The notes beneath the pieces were generated by a model. It made no database searches. It had not been told where the DNA came from and saw nothing but the letters and a program-made list of their open reading frames with translations. A stretch of 43,420 bases of DNA from a bacterium HR08 (GTDB lineage Bacteria > Acidobacteriota > Blastocatellia > HR10). Within the stretch, counting starts at the first letter, position 1, and every line of letters begins with the position of its first letter. The stretch covers positions 1 to 43,420 of the forward strand of contig BEHK01000007.1 of assembly GCA_002898775.1 (NCBI GenBank). The letters are read 5' to 3'. The position numbers were made by a program, and so were the translations under genes. Of this stretch, positions 17,582 to 24,954 are shown piece by piece.

Positions 17582-18619
17582 ATGAGGCTCCATTATCTCC
17601 TGGACACGCACGCCGGGCCGTACGAGCGTCCGATCCCGACGCGCGAGGAGGTGAGCGCGTTCATTGATCAGCTCTATCGCGAGATCGAATTGGCCGAGGA
17701 GGTGGGATTCGATTCGATCGTCGTCCCCGAGCGACATGGGCGGACCGAGTGCTTCTTCCCGTCATCGCTCGTGTTGCTGTCGGTCATCGCGGCTCGGACG
17801 AGCCGCATTCGGCTGGGGAGCTATATTCTGGTGCTCCCGCTGCATCATCCGATCCACGTGGCCGAGCAGGTGGCCATGATTGATCAGGTCTCGCGCGGAC
17901 GCGTCATCTTCGGCGTCGCCGCCGGATACCATTCCGGATACAGTCGAATGTTCGGTATTCCCCATCATGAGCGCGGCGCGCGCTTCGAGGAGCAGGTCGA
18001 GATCATCAAGCTCGCGTGGACGGAGGAGCGGTTCTCCTATCACGGGCGGTACTATCACTTCGATGAGGTCAGGCTGACGCCGAAACCCTATCAGCAGCCG
18101 ATGCCCGAGTGGTGGGTGGGCGGCATGTTCCCGAAGACGATCGCCCGAGCCGGACGCATCGGCGATGCCTGGTGCAGCGATCCGTTTCCGCTGGATCGCG
18201 AGGTCTGGCTCAAGCAGGTTCAGATCTATCGCGAGGCCGCGCGCGCCGCCGGTCGTCCCTCGAAGGTCGTCCTCATGCGCGACGGGTGGGTCGCCCCTAC
18301 GCGCGCGGAAGCCGAGGAGGTGTTCGGACGGCTCGCCGTCGAAGAGTGGCTCTTCTACTTCCGTTGGGGCATCCTCACGCATCATCCGGAATTCCAATCG
18401 GAATCCGACTTCACCATCGAACGGGCCAGCCGTCACTTCATCCTCGGGACCCCGGAGGAGTGCATCCGGCAGATCGAGATGTACGCGCGCGAGTACGATG
18501 TGGATGAGATCGTCATGCGCTTCCGACTGCCCAAGGGACCTCGATGGGATCAGGTCCTGCGCTGCCTCGCCCTCTTCGGGCGCGAGGTCGTGCCGTATTT
18601 CCATGGGAAGGTTTCATGA
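17582..18619 (+). CDS. LLM-class flavin-dependent oxidoreductase, tandem copy 2
   Basis: A 345-residue paralogue of the preceding LLM protein. Motifs: ELAEEVGFDSIVVPERHG, SVIAARTSRIRLGSYILVLPLHHPIHVAEQVAMID, GRVIFGVAAGY, MPEWWVGGMFPKTIARAGRIGDAW. The C-terminus ALFGREVVPYF parallels ELFGREVIPHF of copy 1. Its stop codon overlaps the start of the DUF2889 gene (ATGA), showing translational coupling. Retention of both copies may mean heteromer formation, as in luciferase alpha/beta, or two related substrates. Confidence 0.87.
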   Translation: MRLHYLLDTHAGPYERPIPTREEVSAFIDQLYREIELAEEVGFDSIVVPERHGRTECFFPSSLVLLSVIAARTSRIRLGSYILVLPLHHPIHVAEQVAMIDQVSRGRVIFGVAAGYHSGYSRMFGIPHHERGARFEEQVEIIKLAWTEERFSYHGRYYHFDEVRLTPKPYQQPMPEWWVGGMFPKTIARAGRIGDAWCSDPFPLDREVWLKQVQIYREAARAAGRPSKVVLMRDGWVAPTRAEAEEVFGRLAVEEWLFYFRWGILTHHPEFQSESDFTIERASRHFILGTPEECIRQIEMYAREYDVDEIVMRFRLPKGPRWDQVLRCLALFGREVVPYFHGKVS

Positions 18620-19137
18620 CGAAGATCCTCGAACGCAACGTCAACGTGAAGATCTTCGATGACCGCGGGCCATCCCTGCGCGTGCAGGGATCGCTGCTGG
18701 ACGTCGAACACAGCTTTCACCTCGAACTGATCGTGGAGGTCGAGACCGGGCGGATCCTCAGGGCATGCGCCGAGATGATCAAGCGCCCGTATCCCACGCT
18801 GTGCCCGCCCGCTTTGAAAAACGTCGCCCGTCTTGAGGGAGAGGTCATCGGACGGGGAATCAACCGGCGGATCGCCGAGCTCCTCGGCGGCGCGAGCGGG
18901 TGCGTCCATCTGGTGGAGGTCGCCCAATCCGCCGTTCGCTTCACGGCCACGTATCTCATTGATCGGCGCACGGGGATGAGCGAGGAAGGATTGAGCGGGC
19001 TCTCCGAACACGAGCATCGCCGGCGCTGGCTGCCCTTGCTGAAGAATACCTGCCATGTCTTCCGCGTGGAGGAGAAGGAGCACGCGTCGGTCCCCGAACG
19101 CTCGAGCCCCGAGGAGCCTCGACCTCCGCACGTATGA
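18616..19137 (+). CDS. DUF2889 domain protein
   Basis: The 173-residue product starts at ATG 18616, overlapping the upstream stop by 4 bases. It shows the DUF2889 pattern: an N-terminal VQGSLLDVEHSFHLELIVEVE strand pair, MIKRPYPTLCPPALKNVARLEG, then GRGINRRIAELLGGASGCVHLVE, where the GCxHL motif is the most conserved part. The family has no established function, but it recurs beside acyl-CoA or steroid catabolic genes. Translational coupling to an LLM oxidoreductase suggests that the two work together. Confidence 0.8.
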   Translation: MTKILERNVNVKIFDDRGPSLRVQGSLLDVEHSFHLELIVEVETGRILRACAEMIKRPYPTLCPPALKNVARLEGEVIGRGINRRIAELLGGASGCVHLVEVAQSAVRFTATYLIDRRTGMSEEGLSGLSEHEHRRRWLPLLKNTCHVFRVEEKEHASVPERSSPEEPRPPHV

Positions 19138-19171
19138 TCCATTTCCCGAAGGGAGAAAGGAGGGGGGAGAG

Positions 19172-22123
19172 ATGCGTTCAACGATCCGTTCCATTCGTCG
19201 CGGGAGCATTGCGAGAAATGGGCGCGCGGTCCTCTGCGGGATGATCGGACTCGCGCTCTTGTGCGTCGCTGGGACAGCCGCGGCGCAGACGCCGGCGATG
19301 GCGAGCGTGAGCGGCGTGGTGACCGATCCGGCGGGGAACGTCGTCGCCGGAGCGTCGGTGAGCATTCGGAATTTGGATACGGGCATCCTGCAGCAGGTTG
19401 AGACCAACGAGCGCGGTGTCTATCAGTTCGTCTCGCTGCCGCCGGGACGATACGAGCTGAAGGTGGAGGCCGTCGGCTTCGCGACGAGCGTCATCCCGGA
19501 GGTCCGGCTGACGGTAGGACAGGCGGCAGTGGCGGATGTCACCTTGAAAGTGGGGGCCGTTCAAGAGACGATCGAGGTGACGGCGCCGACGCCTCTGGTC
19601 GAGCCCACGCGCACGAGCCTCGGCCAGGTTCTGGAGGAGCGGCAGGTCCATGAGTTGCCCATCAATACGCGGAACTTCGTGCAACTGACGCTGATCACGC
19701 CCAAGGTCGTCCCGGCCAGCGCAGCCAGCGGGCGCGGCGCCTACATGGGCGATCGGTATAAAGAGAATCAGTTCAGCTTCAGCGGACTGCGCTATCAATT
19801 CAATTACCAGACGGTGGACGGGGCGTCCTCCTACGTGTGGACGGCCAACGTGGTGAAGTCCTTCTACTCGCTGGAGACGGTCAAAGAGTTCCGCGTGCTC
19901 AACAGCCTCTACACGGTCGAGCAAGGACATGCGATGGGGGGGATCATCACCGTGATCACGCGCTCGGGGACGAACGAATGGCATGGGACGCTCTACGAGT
20001 TCCTTCGCAACGATAAGCTCGATAAGACGGACATTCTGACGACGCCGGGCTTCAGCGCCTTCCGCCGGAACCAATTCGGGGCGGCTGTGGGGGGACCTCT
20101 GGTGCGGGATCGCTTCTTCTTCTTCGGCAATTACGAGGGGCAGCGGCAGGCCAAGGCCCCGCGCTTTCCGGCCGTCTACTTGCAAAATCTTGACGCCATC
20201 AATGCCGCTCTGGCGCGCTTGGGCTTCCCGCCGGAGACGCCCTATGTCCTGCAGACGGCCGATTCGGACCAGTTCCTCCTCCGGTTCGATGCCCCGCTCA
20301 GTCCGGCTCACAATCTGATGGGGCGCTATAACTTCTACAACACCGACAACGAGAACGATCGCATTGGGGCCTCGGGCGTGACCGGGGAGCCGATCACGAT
20401 GCTCGCCGCGCGACACCACCGGTTGCGCGATCAGGGCGTGGTGCTCTCGCTCAACTCCACGCCGTCCTCTCGCTGGGTCAACGCCGCCGTCTTCGGCTTC
20501 GAGAAACATCGGTATCGGCTCGATCCGAGACCGGGCGTGCCCTTGATCGAGCTGGCCGTCATCGGCGCCTTCTCGACGGGCGTCGAAGCCGCCGATGAAC
20601 AAGGGCTCAACGAACGACGATTCCACCTCTCGGACACGCTCACCTATCTGCGGGGACATCACCAGTTCAAATTCGGCGTCGAATATTTGCGCACCGATGT
20701 CTCCAATCACGTCACGCCGGGGAGCCTCGCGATCGTCCCCGGATTATCCGCATTCTTGGCCCCGGAACCCATCGTGGCTCAGGTTCGCATCCATCCGGAG
20801 CAGTACAAACTGCGCCTTCACATGAAGGCCGATCAGTTCGGATTCTTCCTTCAAGATCAATGGCAGGCGCGGCGGGGCCTCACCGTCACCTACGGCGTGC
20901 GCTACGACGTCGAGCGGATTCGTGGGATCATCGCGCTCTCCGAGGATGATGTGAACAACGTCCAGCCGCGCGTGGGCTTCGCCTATGCCTTCGGCGCGCG
21001 GCATCCGACGGTCATCCGCGGCGGCTACGGGATCTTCATCTCGGACCGGTATCACCCGTACCTCTTCATTGACGGCTTCGTCCATGGGACGAACTTCCCG
21101 AGCTTCAATGACGCGTATCGAGCCGCCAACCCTTTCGTGCGAAAGTACAAGCCACTGCCTGATACCGTCGCCCCGCTGATCATCACCGGAGCGGGTCCGG
21201 CGACAGCAGCGTTCAAGGATTATGTGCTGCGAGGGATCATCCCTTCGGGACCGGCCGCGCTCTTCGTCGTCATCTCGGCACCGGATCTGCCCAATCCGTA
21301 TGCTCAGCAGTGGAGCCTGGAAGTCGAGCGACAGGTGACCCCCTCCTGGGCCGTGACCATCGGCTATTCGGGCTTGCGCTCGTTCAAGCTGCCGCTGCTC
21401 ATCAATCACAACCTGAGGCCGGCCGTCGCCAAGCTCCCCAGTGGCAAGAACGATTATCAAGCCCAACTTTATGATCCGCGCTTTGGCGTGACTTATATCG
21501 GGCAACCGTTCGGCTATTCGATCTATCATGCGGGGACGCTCACCGTGCGCCGGATGTTCGCGCGCCACATCGGACTCACGGCGAACTACGTCTTCTCGCG
21601 CGCGATTGACAACGGGGCGGGCAATAGCACGTTCATCGCGCCGGAGGATCCGTACAACACGCGGCTCGATCGCGCGCTCTCGGCCGAACATGCCAAGCAT
21701 CGGTTCACCTTGAGCCTGATGGCCGACGCTCCCGCCTCCTGGCCCGGGCTTCGAGGATTCGGCGTGCGGCTCCTGGCCATCGCTCAAAGCCCGCGATATT
21801 TCAACGTGACGGCCGGCTCCGATCTCAATCGCGACCTGAACGCCGTGACGGATCGTCCCGATGTACTCGGTCGCAATACCTGGCGGGGAGACGATTACGT
21901 CACCTTCGACCTGCGCATCCTGCGCCGGTTCCAGTTCCGAGAGCGCTACGGGTTGGAGGCCGTGGTCGAATTCTACAATCTCTTCAATCGGGTGAACATC
22001 ACTGATCTCTTCACCGTGTGGGGGCGGCCGACGTTGGCGCAACCTCCGATCGCCACCTTCAACACGCCGCGCGCTGTCGGCGACGCCTTCAAGACCCAAC
22101 TCGCCTTGAAATTCACCTTTTGA
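19172..22123 (+). CDS. TonB-dependent receptor, carboxypeptidase-regulatory/Oar-like, second copy
   Basis: A 983-residue outer-membrane receptor starting at ATG 19172 after a GGAGGGGGGAGAG site. The signal peptide (about residues 1-38) ends at TAAAQ. A CarboxypepD_reg-like domain follows (VSGVVTDPAGNVVAGASVSI), then the plug (ELPINTRNFVQLTLITPKVV), ITRSGTNEWHGTLYEFLRN, RRNQFGAAVGGPL, and a barrel ending in QLALKFTF. It has the same architecture as the receptor at 13066 but diverged sequence, so the two may recognise different ligands. It follows the LLM-DUF2889 unit by 34 bases. Confidence 0.88.
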   Translation: MRSTIRSIRRGSIARNGRAVLCGMIGLALLCVAGTAAAQTPAMASVSGVVTDPAGNVVAGASVSIRNLDTGILQQVETNERGVYQFVSLPPGRYELKVEAVGFATSVIPEVRLTVGQAAVADVTLKVGAVQETIEVTAPTPLVEPTRTSLGQVLEERQVHELPINTRNFVQLTLITPKVVPASAASGRGAYMGDRYKENQFSFSGLRYQFNYQTVDGASSYVWTANVVKSFYSLETVKEFRVLNSLYTVEQGHAMGGIITVITRSGTNEWHGTLYEFLRNDKLDKTDILTTPGFSAFRRNQFGAAVGGPLVRDRFFFFGNYEGQRQAKAPRFPAVYLQNLDAINAALARLGFPPETPYVLQTADSDQFLLRFDAPLSPAHNLMGRYNFYNTDNENDRIGASGVTGEPITMLAARHHRLRDQGVVLSLNSTPSSRWVNAAVFGFEKHRYRLDPRPGVPLIELAVIGAFSTGVEAADEQGLNERRFHLSDTLTYLRGHHQFKFGVEYLRTDVSNHVTPGSLAIVPGLSAFLAPEPIVAQVRIHPEQYKLRLHMKADQFGFFLQDQWQARRGLTVTYGVRYDVERIRGIIALSEDDVNNVQPRVGFAYAFGARHPTVIRGGYGIFISDRYHPYLFIDGFVHGTNFPSFNDAYRAANPFVRKYKPLPDTVAPLIITGAGPATAAFKDYVLRGIIPSGPAALFVVISAPDLPNPYAQQWSLEVERQVTPSWAVTIGYSGLRSFKLPLLINHNLRPAVAKLPSGKNDYQAQLYDPRFGVTYIGQPFGYSIYHAGTLTVRRMFARHIGLTANYVFSRAIDNGAGNSTFIAPEDPYNTRLDRALSAEHAKHRFTLSLMADAPASWPGLRGFGVRLLAIAQSPRYFNVTAGSDLNRDLNAVTDRPDVLGRNTWRGDDYVTFDLRILRRFQFRERYGLEAVVEFYNLFNRVNITDLFTVWGRPTLAQPPIATFNTPRAVGDAFKTQLALKFTF

Positions 22124-22210
22124 GGGCGTTCGAAAGCGGGGGGCTCGCAAAGAGCCGAACCCGTTCGCGCCTGAGGTGCAGACGTTCGAGAACAGTTTGA
22201 GGGGGGAAAG

Positions 22211-22831
22211 ATGCCTGCTGTCCCGTTAAAAGATGCGGACGATCTTCCGCCCGACTTGCAGCGCCTCATCGCCGAATATGACGCGTGGATCGGAGATACG
22301 ACCTTCGCCCGCGTCATCGCCCATCGGCCTGAGGCCTTTCGGGCGTTTCACGCATTGTACGTGTCGCTGCTCGAGGGTCGCGTCGAATCGGAGATCAAGG
22401 AGCTGGCCCGACTGCGGCTCGCGCGACTGAACGGGTGCGCGTACTGAATGGCAGCGAATCTCGCCTGGGCCAGGCGAAACCAGATCCCCGAGGAGAAGGT
22501 CCGTGGGCTCGATGATCCCGATCGCGGGCCATTCACACCTCGCGAGAAGGCCGTCCTGAAACTGGCCGAGATCATGGCGCATCGCTCGGAGGCCGTCTTG
22601 GAAGCGGCAGTGCTGGAGGAGTTGAAGCGAGAGCTGACAGACGAGGAGCTCGTGGAGCTCGGCATGTACTTCGCGCTCGTCACCGGATTCCAGAAGTTCA
22701 ACACCGCGTTTGGCATCCTCTACGCCTGCGCGACGGAGCCGCCCACCGGGGGTCCCCACGCGATCTCGAGATCGCTTGGGGGGTCCCCGTCCGGCGGCGC
22801 CGATTTGACAGAGGAGCGGGAAATGCGATAA
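22211..22831 (+). CDS. AhpD/carboxymuconolactone-decarboxylase-like protein, candidate selenoprotein (in-frame UGA)
   Basis: Two adjacent same-frame ORFs (22211-22447 and 22448-22831) read as one 206-codon gene through a TGA at 22445-22447. The join reads LARLRLARLNGCAY-[TGA]-MAANLAWARRNQIPEEKV. In AhpD/CMD proteins the motif is NGCxYC, so the TGA sits exactly at the second Cys of CxxC (codon 79, Cys at 76), giving CAYU. The sequence after it is intact family sequence (FTPREKAVLKLAEIM, ELGMYFALVTGFQKFNTAFG). A hairpin fitting bacterial SECIS rules follows 13 bases later. Sec-containing AhpD-like proteins have been predicted in marine metagenomes. The usual downstream His of the motif is Asn here. 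The C-terminal tail runs through a REP-like palindrome. The alternative is a nonsense-mutated pseudogene. Confidence 0.65.
22461..22477 (+). promoter_or_regulatory. Candidate bacterial SECIS hairpin
   Basis: TCGCCTG-GGC-CAGGCGA is a perfect 7-bp stem with a 3-base loop that starts with G. The loop lies 20 bases after the TGA codon. This fits the general bacterial SECIS description as I recall it: stem of 4-16 bp, small apical loop with a G in its first two positions, loop 16-37 bases from the UGA. Hairpins are common in GC-rich DNA, so this supports but does not prove recoding. Confidence 0.5.
22748..22788. repeat. REP-like palindrome, copy 6 (3' end of the AhpD-like gene)
   Basis: CCCCACGCGATCTC and GAGATCGCTTGGGG (22754-22781) form a stem with one C:T mismatch around a perfect 16-base core, with GGGGGT and GGTCCCC arms. 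It is read through as the C-terminal tail of the AhpD-like ORF and lies just before promoter P3. Confidence 0.7.
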
Positions 22832-22832
22832 A
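22805..22832 (+). promoter_or_regulatory. Sigma-70-like promoter P3
   Basis: A perfect TTGACA (22805-22810), a 16-base spacer and GATAAA (22827-22832) give a good promoter that overlaps the end of the AhpD-like ORF. Operator site 3 begins 9 bases later, over the expected transcription start. It would drive the VOC, amidohydrolase, enoyl-CoA hydratase and thiolase genes. Confidence 0.65.
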
Positions 22833-22841
22833 GTCCGTTTT

Positions 22842-22859
22842 ACCAAACGAGCGTTTGGT
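22842..22859. promoter_or_regulatory. TetR-type operator, site 3
   Basis: ACCAAACGAGCGTTTGGT is a perfect palindrome except for its central two bases, the best of the three sites. It lies 18 bases upstream of the VOC start and immediately after P3. With sites 1 and 2 it defines a three-promoter regulon. Confidence 0.8.
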
Positions 22860-22877
22860 CAACGAGGAGACGGTGGT

Positions 22878-23294
22878 ATGATCGGCGGAGTGAATCACAT
22901 CGCGCTTGTGGTCGCGGATCTGGAGGCGAGCGTCGAACGCTTCCAGCGCCTGTTGGGAGCGACGCTCCGGGAGCGCAGCTTCTTGCCCGAATCCAGGACC
23001 GAGGTGGCCGTGCTCGAGGTCGGGGGCGTCCATCTGGAGTTGCTCAGCGCGCGGGATCCGGACACTAAGGTCGGGCGCTTGCTTCGAGAGCGCGGGGAGG
23101 GGATCCACCACATCTCGTTTCACGCTCACGACCTGGAGGCCGAATTGGCGCGCCTTCGCGAGCAGGGGGCGCGCGTCCTCGATCCCCAACCGCGCACCGG
23201 ACTGCATGGGCGGAGGATCGCGTTCCTCGATATGGGGACAAACGGCGAGATCCTCATCGAGCTGGCCGAGGAGCCGAACGCATCCGCGGACTGA
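22878..23294 (+). CDS. VOC family protein, methylmalonyl-CoA epimerase-like
   Basis: A 138-residue vicinal-oxygen-chelate protein with two beta-alpha-beta-beta-beta modules. It begins GGVNHIALVVADLEASVE (metal His), has VAVLEVGGVHLELL (Glu), GEGIHHISFHAHDLEAELARL (His), and ends NGEILIELAEEP (Glu). The spacing matches methylmalonyl-CoA epimerases. It could epimerise a 2-methylacyl-CoA formed in the pathway. It is the first gene after operator site 3 and P3. A second VOC gene is at 37236. Confidence 0.85.
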   Translation: MIGGVNHIALVVADLEASVERFQRLLGATLRERSFLPESRTEVAVLEVGGVHLELLSARDPDTKVGRLLRERGEGIHHISFHAHDLEAELARLREQGARVLDPQPRTGLHGRRIAFLDMGTNGEILIELAEEPNASAD

Positions 23295-23304
23295 GGAGAG
23301 CCGT

Positions 23305-24159
23305 ATGAAGGGAGCCATTGATGTCTGGTGCAATCCGTTCACGCCCTCGGGGATCAAGCACCTCTTCCTCGACAACGAGGAAGTCTACTTCATGATGGGG
23401 ATTCAATGGGGACGCGCCGAGAATATGAAGGGGTATGAGCCGCGCGAGTTCATCGCGATGATGGATCGGCTCGGCATTGAGAAGGTCTGCGTCCCCGCGC
23501 TCAAGCAGGCGTTCTATCGAAAGAACAAGATGGGTGCCGACTTCGCGTACGAGGAGATCGCCGAACTGGTGCGCGCGTATCCGGATCGCATCGTGGGATT
23601 GGCCGGCATCAATCCCTTCGAGCGGATGGCGGGCGTGCGTCGGCTCGAACAGGCCGTTCGGGAATACGGGTTTCGAGGCGCGCACATTCACCCCTACGGG
23701 TTCGGCTTGCCGCTCAATGCCGCCGAATGGTATCCCTTCTACGCCAAGTGCGCGGAGCTGGACATCCCGATCGTGATTCAGACGGGGCACTCGGCCGAGT
23801 TCATGCCGAGCGCCTGCGGTCGCCCGATCCTGCTCGACGATGTCGCTCTCTATTTCCCCGAGCTGCGATTGATCGCGGCGCATACGGGATGGCCCTGGGT
23901 CGAGGAGCTGATCGCCCTGGCGTGGAAACATCCCAACGTCTATATCGCCGTCAGCGGACATGCCCCGAAGTATTGGGACAAATCGCTCGTTCACTTCCTC
24001 AACTCGCGCGGCATCGGGAAGGTGATGTGGGGGACCGATTATCCGCTCATCCTGCATGAGGAGAGCCTGACGCAGATCGAGCAACTCGGGTTGAAGCCGG
24101 AGGCCAAGCGGGCGCTCCTGCGAGAGACGGCCGTGAAGGTCTTCAAGTTCGAGGAGTGA
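23305..24159 (+). CDS. Amidohydrolase_2-like protein with altered HxH motif
   Basis: The 284-residue protein starts at ATG 23305 after GAGGAGAG; the track ORF is over-extended into the VOC gene. It has the amidohydrolase-2 (ACMSD-like) pattern: YPDRIVGLAGINPFERM, GFRGAHIHPYGFGLPLN, IPIVIQTGH, LRLIAAHTGWPWVEEL, KVMWGTDYPL. The N-terminal metal motif, normally HxH, reads DVWCNPF, so both histidines are missing while the later His and Asp positions are present. Family members decarboxylate or hydrolyse ring-derived acids with a divalent metal. The altered site may mean a different metal, a metal-free reaction, or loss of activity. Confidence 0.8.
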   Translation: MKGAIDVWCNPFTPSGIKHLFLDNEEVYFMMGIQWGRAENMKGYEPREFIAMMDRLGIEKVCVPALKQAFYRKNKMGADFAYEEIAELVRAYPDRIVGLAGINPFERMAGVRRLEQAVREYGFRGAHIHPYGFGLPLNAAEWYPFYAKCAELDIPIVIQTGHSAEFMPSACGRPILLDDVALYFPELRLIAAHTGWPWVEELIALAWKHPNVYIAVSGHAPKYWDKSLVHFLNSRGIGKVMWGTDYPLILHEESLTQIEQLGLKPEAKRALLRETAVKVFKFEE

Positions 24160-24162
24160 GCC

Positions 24163-24954
24163 GTGTCCGACTATCGGTTCCTGGCGATCCATCGGGACGA
24201 GGGCGTGGCGGAGGTCATCCTGCGGAAGCCGCCGATGAACACGCTGGATCCCGCGCTCTACCAGGAGCTGATGCGCGTGAGCGAGGAGCTGGAGGCCGAT
24301 GAGCGAACGCGCGCCGTCGTCTTCACGAGCGCTCTGGAGCGGGTCTTCATCGCCGGAGCGGACATCAAGCAGATGGCCGAATATCGGTTCGAGCGAGAAC
24401 CGTTGGAGCGAAAGATCGAGCTGGTCCACGCGACCTTCACTCGCGTGGAGCGTCTCTCCAAGCCGACGGTGGCGGCCATCACCGGGCACGCCCTCGGCGG
24501 GGGATGCGAATTCGCGCTGGCGCTCGACTTCCGCTTCATGTCCAAAGGGGCGCCGCGCATCGGATTGCCGGAGGTCAAGCTGGGCATCCTCCCCGGAGGA
24601 GGGGGGACGCAACGTCTGCCCCGGTTGATCGGTCGCATGCGCGCGGCGGAGCTGATCATGACGGGAGAGCTGCTCGATGCCGAGCGCGCGGAGGCCATCG
24701 GACTGATCACGCGAGCCTGTGAGCCGGAACGCACGCGAGAGGAGGCGCTCGAGTTCGCGCGCCGTTTGGCGGCGCAAGCCCCGCTGGCTGTGCGCGCCAT
24801 CAAGCGATGTTTGATCGAGTCGGCGGCGACGGATTTGGAGACCGGTCTGGCCATCGAAAAACGGTATTGCCTGGAGACCCTCCTCTCGGAAGACGCGCGC
24901 GAGGGGATTGCGGCGTTTCTCGAAAAACGTTCTCCGCACTGGAGGGGGCGATGA
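24163..24954 (+). CDS. Enoyl-CoA hydratase/isomerase (crotonase)
   Basis: A 263-residue crotonase with a GTG start, 3 bases after the amidohydrolase stop. Oxyanion-hole segments are IAGADIKQMAEY (residues 63-74) and ITGHALGGGCEF. Both catalytic glutamates expected of hydratases are present: Glu116 in GGGCE and Glu137 in GLPEVKLGILPGGGGTQRL. It should add water to a trans-2-enoyl-CoA. It overlaps the next thiolase-like gene by ATGA, showing coupling. Confidence 0.92.
   Translation: MSDYRFLAIHRDEGVAEVILRKPPMNTLDPALYQELMRVSEELEADERTRAVVFTSALERVFIAGADIKQMAEYRFEREPLERKIELVHATFTRVERLSKPTVAAITGHALGGGCEFALALDFRFMSKGAPRIGLPEVKLGILPGGGGTQRLPRLIGRMRAAELIMTGELLDAERAEAIGLITRACEPERTREEALEFARRLAAQAPLAVRAIKRCLIESAATDLETGLAIEKRYCLETLLSEDAREGIAAFLEKRSPHWRGR

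Noticed and set aside
22142-22156. GGCTC-GCAAA-GAGCC hairpin after the second receptor as a terminator
   Set aside because: Only 5 bp and no T-run; too weak to claim.
3714-22788. Repeated palindromes as a CRISPR array
   Set aside because: Copies are thousands of bases apart, variable in length and without regular spacers or cas genes.
22448-22831. Second half of the AhpD-like gene as an independent gene starting at the ATG after TGA
   Set aside because: No ribosome-binding site before that ATG, and it would start in the middle of a conserved motif; read-through as Sec (or a nonsense mutation) explains it better.
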